From Verrucomicrobiota bacterium (GTDB lineage: Bacteria; Verrucomicrobiota; Verrucomicrobiia; Limisphaerales; AV2): a stretch of DNA of 19,157 nt. Shown here one piece after another: positions 13,452 to 19,157 of the stretch; the first letter of the stretch is position 1; each line of letters starts with the position of its first letter. The stretch is from NCBI GenBank assembly GCA_003219345.1, contig QHOP01000094.1, forward strand, positions 1 through 19,157, written 5' to 3'. The translations under genes and the position numbers were made by a program. The notes under the pieces are model-generated. The model was not told the DNA's origin and did no database searches. It worked only from the letters and a program-made list of their open reading frames with translations.

Positions 13452-13754
13452 TTAGCTGACGGCGATGAGCGAAGCCGGCTCATTCCAATCATTGCGGACT
13501 ACGCCCATGGCCTTCGGGTCGAGCATCGGTTCGCCGTCCACGAGAAACTGATAGAGGTGGTGGCCGTGGCTTAAAGGCACCTGCAGGAGCCAGAAACCAT
13601 CTGTCTGCCTCTCCATAGGATGGGAGGTGCGATTCCAATCGTTGAAGTCACCGATCAGGTAAACCGATAGCGCGTTGGGAGCGGCGCAAAAGAAATTGAT
13701 CGTGACGAGCGCGAGTTTGTTTTCGAGTTGGAGATTCATAATTGAATGAATCAT
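13452..13754 (-). CDS. Small stand-alone CBM48 (glycogen-binding/isoamylase N-terminal-like) protein
   Basis: About 100 residues from ATG 13754 (ATG 13739 and TTG 13769 are alternatives; AGGA lies directly ahead of 13754). It consists of one beta-sandwich domain: VTINFFCAAPNALSVYLIGDFNDWN, then PMERQTDGFWLLQVPL, GHHLYQFLVDGEPMLDPKA and a closing RNDWNEPASLIAV. The GDFNDW and YxFxVDGxxxxDP elements define CBM48/AMPK-beta-type glycogen-binding modules. In enzymes this module precedes an amylase-type barrel; here it stands alone. It is the last gene of a tight operon, within about 26 bp of the stop of thioredoxin. A regulatory or carbohydrate-sensing role is inference only. Confidence 0.8.
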   Translation of the reverse strand: MIHSIMNLQLENKLALVTINFFCAAPNALSVYLIGDFNDWNRTSHPMERQTDGFWLLQVPLSHGHHLYQFLVDGEPMLDPKAMGVVRNDWNEPASLIAVS

Positions 13755-13780
13755 TTCCTGTGGGTTCAACGTTGGTGAGA

Positions 13781-14113
13781 TCAGGCTGCGACGGCGAGCG
13801 CATCGAGGGTGTCCACAATCCGTTTCCTGCTGACGACGCCGATGGTTGTGTTGCGCACTTCGCCGTTGGCGAAGTAGAGCAGAGTCGGAATCGACTGGAT
13901 GCCATAGCGCTGTGCCAATGCAGCATTTTCGTCCACGTTGACTTTGGCGACTTTCACCCTGCCAGTTTGCTCAGTGGCGATTTCATCCAACACCGGCGCG
14001 AGCATTTTGCACGGCCCGCACCATTCGGCCCAAAAGTCCACCAGGACGGGTTGCGTTGATTTGAGAACTTCGGCTTCGAAGTTCAATTCGTTGATTTCAA
14101 TAGTCAGTTTCAT
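13781..14113 (-). CDS. trxA: Thioredoxin
   Basis: 110 residues, full length, cytoplasmic (no signal peptide). It reduces disulfides in target proteins using the active site W31-C32-G33-P34-C35 (FWAEWCGPCKM). The cis-proline Pro76 in SIPTLLYF and the buried Asp26 in LVDFWA are also in place. The ATG at 14113 is only 2 nt beyond the MFS transporter stop, showing co-transcription and probable translational coupling; no separate SD is seen. It is followed closely by the CBM48 protein. Confidence 0.95.
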   Translation of the reverse strand: MKLTIEINELNFEAEVLKSTQPVLVDFWAEWCGPCKMLAPVLDEIATEQTGRVKVAKVNVDENAALAQRYGIQSIPTLLYFANGEVRNTTIGVVSRKRIVDTLDALAVAA

Positions 14114-14115
14114 TT

Positions 14116-15381
14116 TCAGTTTTCGATTGATAGTTGTGAGTTTAGAGAAAGTGTGCTCGTTGTTGTCGGATGGCTTGATGGACTCAGCGCCAGCGCGTCC
14201 GACTCATTGACGCGCACGCGGCTCGCGAGCCAGACACTGACCAGACCGGCAGCCACAGCGATCCAGCCGAGCCAGTGAAAATCCGCCCATAGCCCCGACG
14301 GTTCTTTGGTTACGATCCAGCCGCCGATGCCCGAGGTGACGCCCATAGCGAGATCGCGCGCGCAACCGCTCAAACTCATGAACGCGCCGCGGCGCGAAGC
14401 AGGCACGGCCAGCGTCATGATGGTCTGGCCCGGCACAAATCGTCCGCTGGCGAACACAAAGAACGAACCGCCTAGAACCAGCACCGCCCAGAGGGGAAGC
14501 CGGCCCGAATGTGTAATGACCAGCGTCACGACGGACGCGACGGCAACCAGACTGGTGAAAACACGGAAGCGTCCGAGCCGGTCAGCCAGCCTGCCGATCA
14601 GTGGCGCGGTGAACACCGTCAGCACGCCGCCGGTGAAATAGACGAGGAACAAATCGCGTTCCGGCAATCCGACGTTCGCAACGAGGTAAGGCGACAGCAG
14701 GGGGACAATAACGAAATGCCCACACACCATTGCCACCATGAACGACAGTGCGCGACCGGCGTTCGCGTCGCGCAGCAATTCCGCAAACGCCCGGTTCGCG
14801 CCGCCGTTTTGCAGATGCCCGCGAACGGACGGCAGACGCAGGTACGCCATCGTCCACACCACACCGGCGATTCCCGCCAGCATGAAAAACGGCGCTTCCC
14901 AGTGGAAATGCTGCGCCAGTTGCAGTCCGAACGGAACGCCTGCCGCTGCCGCCGCAGAAAATGCCGTCATCACGATGCCGACGCCCGCCGCGCGCCGCTC
15001 CGCCGGCACAACATCACCGACGATGGACATGACCATCGAGGTTGAAAGACCGCCAAACGCACCGCTCAACGCCCGCGCCGTGAACAGCGTGGCAGTGTTT
15101 TGCGACAGCGCGCACGCCAGCGTGCCGGCGCCAAATCCTGCGTAAGCAAAGAGCAGCAGTTGTCGCCGGTCAAAACGATCGATGAACGGCGCCGCCATCA
15201 GACCCACGACACCGGATGAGATCGTGTAGGCCGCAACCAGCGCGCTGAAATGTCCCGGCCCGAGGTGCAACTCCCGCATCAGTTGCGGCCCCAGCGGCAT
15301 CATGATCATGAAATCCATGATGTGGGTAAACTGCACCATCGCGAGCAGCAGCAGCAGGGAGCGTTCAGAGAGCGGCCTCAT
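14116..15381 (-). CDS. MFS transporter (drug/sugar efflux type)
   Basis: 421 residues with about 12 hydrophobic helices, so an inner-membrane major facilitator. Motif A-like sequence is present between TM2 and TM3 (AAPFIDRFDRRQLLLFAYAG) and again in the second half (GRLADRLGRFRVF). The long glycine/alanine stretch VGIVMTAFSAAAAAGVPFG fits the antiporter-type motif C of drug:H+ exporters. Substrates cannot be inferred, but its place 13 nt behind an RND-OMF efflux gene supports export of toxic compounds. The last ~20 residues (Ser/Thr/Asn-rich) look like an unstructured tail that runs right up to the thioredoxin start. Confidence 0.9.
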   Translation of the reverse strand: MRPLSERSLLLLLAMVQFTHIMDFMIMMPLGPQLMRELHLGPGHFSALVAAYTISSGVVGLMAAPFIDRFDRRQLLLFAYAGFGAGTLACALSQNTATLFTARALSGAFGGLSTSMVMSIVGDVVPAERRAAGVGIVMTAFSAAAAAGVPFGLQLAQHFHWEAPFFMLAGIAGVVWTMAYLRLPSVRGHLQNGGANRAFAELLRDANAGRALSFMVAMVCGHFVIVPLLSPYLVANVGLPERDLFLVYFTGGVLTVFTAPLIGRLADRLGRFRVFTSLVAVASVVTLVITHSGRLPLWAVLVLGGSFFVFASGRFVPGQTIMTLAVPASRRGAFMSLSGCARDLAMGVTSGIGGWIVTKEPSGLWADFHWLGWIAVAAGLVSVWLASRVRVNESDALALSPSSHPTTTSTLSLNSQLSIEN

Positions 15382-15394
15382 AAGAGCTGTCCGA

Positions 15395-18300
15395 TCACCA
15401 TTTGGATTTCGCGCCAGGCAACGAAGCCTGTCGCGCGTCGTTCTCCCATCCGCCGCCGAGAGCTTTGATCAGTTGCACGGCAGTGATCAGACGTTGTCCG
15501 GCGAGCTGGGCGTTGGCGCGCTCGGCCTGAAGCGCGTCGCGGCTGGCGTCCACGACTTCGAGATAACTCACGATACCCGAGCGATAGCGGTCGGTGGCCA
15601 ACTCTGCGGCGCGCCGCGCATTCGCGACCGCACGTTGTTGAGCGGCGGCCTGGTCAATCAGATGACGAATGCCGGAGAGGCTGTTCTCCACCTCGCCGAA
15701 AGCGACGAGGACCTGCTGGCGATAGCGCGCCGCGGCCTCTTCAAAGGCGGCCTGTGAACGCTTGTAATTCGCCCGGTTGCGACCGCCCGCAAAGATCGGC
15801 AACGACAGACTCGGACCGATCGACCAGGTCCGGCTGTCCCATTTGAACAGCGTGTCGATGTCGCCGCTGACAAAGCCACCCGAGCCGGTAAGCGTCAGCA
15901 CCGGGAAAAACGCGGCTTTGGCGACGCCGATGCGCGCGTTGGCCGACGCAAGCTGGCGCTCGGCTTCGGCGACATCCGGGCGGCGTTCCAACAAATCCGC
16001 AGGAAGGCCGGCGGGAACCACCGGCGGCTGGGGATTCCATTTCGTGTTGGCGTCGTCGAGCGCGGCGAGTTTGAAAACCGCCGGGTTCGCGCCCGCGAGT
16101 ATGGCGATGGCGTTCTCCAGTTCGTTTCGGCGTTGCGCCAGCGAGGCCGCCTCGGCTTCGGTGGTGGCCAACTCGGTTTCGGCGCGGGCAACGTCGAGTT
16201 CGCTGCCGATCCCGCCTTCGAAGCGGCTGCGCACGAGCCGCACCTGCTCTTTGCGCAAGTCCAACGTGCCCGTGACAGTGGCGATTTCCGCGTCCAGCGC
16301 GCGAAGAGCGAAATAGTTTTGCGCCACGTCGGCCTGGAGCGTGAGCAGGACATTATAGAACGCGGCGAGCGATGCCTGAGCGTCCGCGCGGGCACTTTGA
16401 AAACTGCGGCGCACCCGACCCCAGAGGTCAACTTCATAGCTCAGATCGAGCGGGGCGCGGAAGGTGTTCGCGGTCAAGCCGCCAAAGCCTGGAACTTGAT
16501 TCGGAGAATAGCGCTGGCGGTTGAAACCGGGATCAAGATTCAGGCTGGGCAACATCTCACTGCGAGCCACGCGCGCGGTGGCGCGAGCCTGGTCCACGCG
16601 CGCTACGGCGGCTTTGAGTTCCTGATTGGCCCTCACCGCTTGCGCTTCCTGTTCGTTCAGACCGGCGTCGCCGAAGATTTCCCACCAGTTTCCTTTCGGC
16701 ACGTTGTCGAGCGGCCGGCCTTCTTTCCACGCACCCAGCTCAACGGCCTTGTAATTTGCGGGAACAGAATTCGTCGGTTGCCGGTAGTCGGGTCCGACGG
16801 TCAGCAAGCCGGCCTTGGCGGAGGCGACGGTGATCAGCAACGCCGCCGCGGCGACGCCCGCTGTTGCTCCGGCAGAGCCGAGCGCTGTTCCTTTTAATGC
16901 CGGCCCGGGCGCGGGCTTCTTTTTCCATCCGAGTTTCATCAGTGTAACGTAAAACACCGGCGTGAGGAACAGGCCGAACAGCGTCACCCCAATCATTCCG
17001 GCAAACACAGCGACGCCCATTGCCTGGCGCATCTCCGCGCCAGCGCCGTGCGACTTCACGAGGGGAAAGACGCCGGCGATGAAAGCGATGGAGGTCATCA
17101 GGATCGGGCGCAGACGCAGCCGGGAGGCTTCGATGGCCGCTTCGACCGGCGATTTGCCCTCATCCTGTTTGTGCTTCGCGAACTCGACGATCAGGATCGC
17201 GTTCTTGCACGCGAGCCCAACGAGCACGATCAGCCCGATCTGCGTGAAGATGTTGTTGTCGCTGCCTTTGAGCCACACGCCGGTGATGGCGAAGAGCAGG
17301 CACATCGGCACGATGAGGATGATGGCGAGCGGCAGGCGGAAGCTTTCGTATTGCGCGGCCAGCACGAGGAAAACGAGCAGGATACAGAGCGGATAAACAT
17401 ACACCGCGGTATTGCCGGCAAGAATGCGTTGGTAGGTCAGTTCGGTCCACTCGAAGGCCGCGCCCTTCGGCAGATTCTCATTCGCGAGTTTCGCGATGAG
17501 TGCCTCGGCTTGTCCGGAACTGAAACCGGGCGCAGGACCGCCGTTGATTTCGGCAGCGGGATAACCGTTGTAACGCATCGCGCGGTCGGGGCCATGAGCT
17601 TCTGTCACCTTCACCAACGTGCCGAGCGGCACCATCTGACCTTTCGCATTGCGAGTCTTGAGGCGGGTGATGTCCTCAGCGCGGTCGCGGAACTGCGCGT
17701 CGGCCTGGGCGATGACCTGATACGTGCGGCCAAAACGGTTGAAGTCGTTCACGTAAAGCGAGCCGAGATAAATCTGCATCGTCTCGAAAAGATTTTGCAA
17801 CGGCACGCCCTGTTGCTTGGCCTTTACGCGATCAATGTCCGCGTCCAGTTGCGGCACGTTCACCGTGAAGGTCGAAAACGTGCCGGCCAGTCCGGGTGTT
17901 TGATAACTCTTGCCGATGATGCTTTGGATGTTTTGGTAGAGCGCGTCGTAGCCAAGGTCGGCGCGGTCTTCGACGAAAAGCTTGAAACCGCCTATCGTGC
18001 CGAGACCCATCACCGGCGGCGGCGGCACGGTGAGAACGAACGCGTCCTGGATTGAGGCGAACTGTTGGTTCAACTCGCCTGCGATGGCCGGACCGCTCAG
18101 TTTCGGCGTCTTGCGATCTTCAAACGGATCGAGACAGAAGAAAACAATCCCCGCATTCGGCGCGACGCTGAAGCCGCTGATGCTCAGGCCGGGAAACGCA
18201 ACCGCACTTTGAACGCCGGGCAACTTCAGGCCGATGTCGGACATGCGACGTATCACGGCTTCCGTGCGGTCGAGTGATGCGCCGTCCGGCAATTGCGCGA

Positions 18301-19157
18301 AGGCGACCAGGTATTGCTTGTCCTGCGTCGGCACGAATCCGGTCGGGACTTTGTTGAAGCTCCAGCCGGTGAGCAATACGAGTCCGCCGTAAACAATCAG
18401 TGCGACTGCGCTCTTGCGGAGAACCGATCCGACACCGGTGGAGTATTTGTTGCCGGCCCAGGCAAAAACCCGGTTGAACGGATGGAAGAACCAGCCGAGC
18501 GATTTTTCCATGACGCGCGCGAACCAATCCTTCGGCGCACTGTGCTCCTTGAGCAAAACCGCACACAGCGCCGGCGAGAGTGTCAGCGAGTTAAATGCAG
18601 AAATCACCGTCGAGATCGCGATGGTGATGGCGAACTGTTTGTAAAACTGGCCGGTCAGACCGCTGATGAACGCCGTCGGCACAAACACCGCGCAGAGCAC
18701 CAGGGCCGTCGCGATAATCGGGCTGGTGACTTCGCTCATGGCGCGTTTGGCGGCGTCCACTGGCGACAAACCCAACGCGATGTTGCGCTCGACGTTTTCG
18801 ACGACGACGATGGCGTCGTCCACAACGATGCCGATGGCCAACACCAGACCGAACAGCGAGAGGTTGTTGATGGAGAAACCGAATGCCAGCATCACGGCAA
18901 ACGTGCCGATAAGCGACACCGGCACGGCCGCGAGCGGAATGATCGAGGCGCGCCACGTCTGGAGAAAGATCAAGACGACGATGACGACCAGCAGGGTGGC
19001 TTCGACCAGCGTGTGAACCACGGCTTCAATCGAATGCCGCACGAACACCGTCGGGTCGTACACCACCGAGTAGTCCACGCCGTCGGGGAAATTTTTCTTC
19101 AACTCCTCCATCGTGCGGCGAACGCTCGCGGAGAGTTCGAGCGCATTGGCGCCGGGA
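15395..19157 (-). CDS. RND efflux permease fused to an outer-membrane factor (HAE1-type + NodT/OprM-type), 5' end outside the window
   Basis: One open frame of 1,253 codons runs from the window edge. It starts inside the periplasmic domain at GANALE, equivalent to about residue 296 of AcrB, so roughly 300 residues are missing here. The RND part (about 16930-19157) has the TM4 proton-relay pair in GIVVDDAIVVVENVER (Asp codons 18815-18820) and TM10 GLACKNAILIVEFAK (Lys codon 17204-17206). It pumps amphiphiles by proton exchange. After the RND end (FYVTLMKLGW) comes an Ala/Gly-rich linker with a signal-like stretch AAAALLITVASA. Then TVGPDYRQP (16775-16801) opens a full OMF domain with two efflux repeats (AEAERQLASANARIGVAKAA). 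OMF proteins normally begin as lipoproteins with Cys just before TVGPDY; here it is AGLL, so no lipid anchor. First gene of the operon visible here; a periplasmic adaptor gene probably lies upstream. Confidence 0.93.
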   Translation of the reverse strand, partial: PGANALELSASVRRTMEELKKNFPDGVDYSVVYDPTVFVRHSIEAVVHTLVEATLLVVIVVLIFLQTWRASIIPLAAVPVSLIGTFAVMLAFGFSINNLSLFGLVLAIGIVVDDAIVVVENVERNIALGLSPVDAAKRAMSEVTSPIIATALVLCAVFVPTAFISGLTGQFYKQFAITIAISTVISAFNSLTLSPALCAVLLKEHSAPKDWFARVMEKSLGWFFHPFNRVFAWAGNKYSTGVGSVLRKSAVALIVYGGLVLLTGWSFNKVPTGFVPTQDKQYLVAFAQLPDGASLDRTEAVIRRMSDIGLKLPGVQSAVAFPGLSISGFSVAPNAGIVFFCLDPFEDRKTPKLSGPAIAGELNQQFASIQDAFVLTVPPPPVMGLGTIGGFKLFVEDRADLGYDALYQNIQSIIGKSYQTPGLAGTFSTFTVNVPQLDADIDRVKAKQQGVPLQNLFETMQIYLGSLYVNDFNRFGRTYQVIAQADAQFRDRAEDITRLKTRNAKGQMVPLGTLVKVTEAHGPDRAMRYNGYPAAEINGGPAPGFSSGQAEALIAKLANENLPKGAAFEWTELTYQRILAGNTAVYVYPLCILLVFLVLAAQYESFRLPLAIILIVPMCLLFAITGVWLKGSDNNIFTQIGLIVLVGLACKNAILIVEFAKHKQDEGKSPVEAAIEASRLRLRPILMTSIAFIAGVFPLVKSHGAGAEMRQAMGVAVFAGMIGVTLFGLFLTPVFYVTLMKLGWKKKPAPGPALKGTALGSAGATAGVAAAALLITVASAKAGLLTVGPDYRQPTNSVPANYKAVELGAWKEGRPLDNVPKGNWWEIFGDAGLNEQEAQAVRANQELKAAVARVDQARATARVARSEMLPSLNLDPGFNRQRYSPNQVPGFGGLTANTFRAPLDLSYEVDLWGRVRRSFQSARADAQASLAAFYNVLLTLQADVAQNYFALRALDAEIATVTGTLDLRKEQVRLVRSRFEGGIGSELDVARAETELATTEAEAASLAQRRNELENAIAILAGANPAVFKLAALDDANTKWNPQPPVVPAGLPADLLERRPDVAEAERQLASANARIGVAKAAFFPVLTLTGSGGFVSGDIDTLFKWDSRTWSIGPSLSLPIFAGGRNRANYKRSQAAFEEAAARYRQQVLVAFGEVENSLSGIRHLIDQAAAQQRAVANARRAAELATDRYRSGIVSYLEVVDASRDALQAERANAQLAGQRLITAVQLIKALGGGWENDARQASLPGAKSKW

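Noticed and set aside
13111..13574. Plus-strand open frames of 85-114 codons
   Set aside because: They overlap one another and the CBM48 gene, have no family resemblance, and look like chance frames.
17048..18055. Long plus-strand open frame (335 codons)
   Set aside because: Antisense to the RND permease domain, with the composition of a shadow frame.
1..19157. tRNA, rRNA, riboswitch or insertion sequence
   Set aside because: None was recognised by eye on either strand; no transposase motifs are present in any frame.

Overview
The window looks like a chromosomal segment from a GC-rich member of the Verrucomicrobiota, possibly a Pedosphaera/Limisphaerales-type soil or freshwater lineage. This is inferred from gene content, not from any marker gene. 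The pointers are a PQQ-type sugar dehydrogenase-like protein of the PVC style, a Trx/PDZ (seleno)protein, a Tat-exported Gfo/Idh/MocA oxidoreductase, a short-leader pseudopilin of the kind that is abundant in these phyla, and many palindromic intergenic repeats.

Layout. 1-378 (-): 5' end of a dehydrogenase-like secreted protein interrupted by an in-frame TAA. 397-1020: no gene, but a run of strong hairpins. 1021-2346 (+): a selenoprotein read through an in-frame TGA followed by a bacterial-type SECIS hairpin. 2522-4407 (-): a secreted metallo-beta-lactamase-fold hydrolase, then an aspartyl-protease-like lipoprotein whose C-terminus has been replaced by a repeat. 4542-5831 (+): an unrecognised secreted protein with three related segments. 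5937-7796 (+): a fusion of a Tat-exported oxidoreductase to 3-methyladenine DNA glycosylase I. 7797-8110 and 9112-9248: palindromic repeats. 8111-8413 (-): Smr-domain protein. 8548-9111 (+): HD-domain hydrolase. 9249-10547 (-): lysA. 10775-11326 (+): signal peptidase I. 11354-11802 (-): yjbQ broken by a 2-nt insertion. 12055-12822 (+): pseudopilin-like protein. 13037-13120 (-): a possible 27-residue membrane peptide. 13452-19157 (-): a tight operon coding for an RND permease fused to its outer-membrane factor, an MFS transporter, thioredoxin and a small CBM48 protein.

The most striking items are (1) the UGA-encoded selenocysteine in a protein that also carries a haem-binding CxxCH motif and two PDZ domains, (2) the oxidoreductase-glycosylase fusion, which lacks one zinc ligand and would be exported, (3) the RND-OMF polyprotein with a signal-peptide-like linker in place of the usual lipobox, and (4) palindromic repeats whose inner arms differ between copies yet stay complementary. 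Several reading frames are broken (TAA, +2 insertion, repeat-capped C-terminus). Either the genome is decaying locally or the assembly has errors; the sequence alone cannot decide. All family assignments come from recalled motifs, not database searches.
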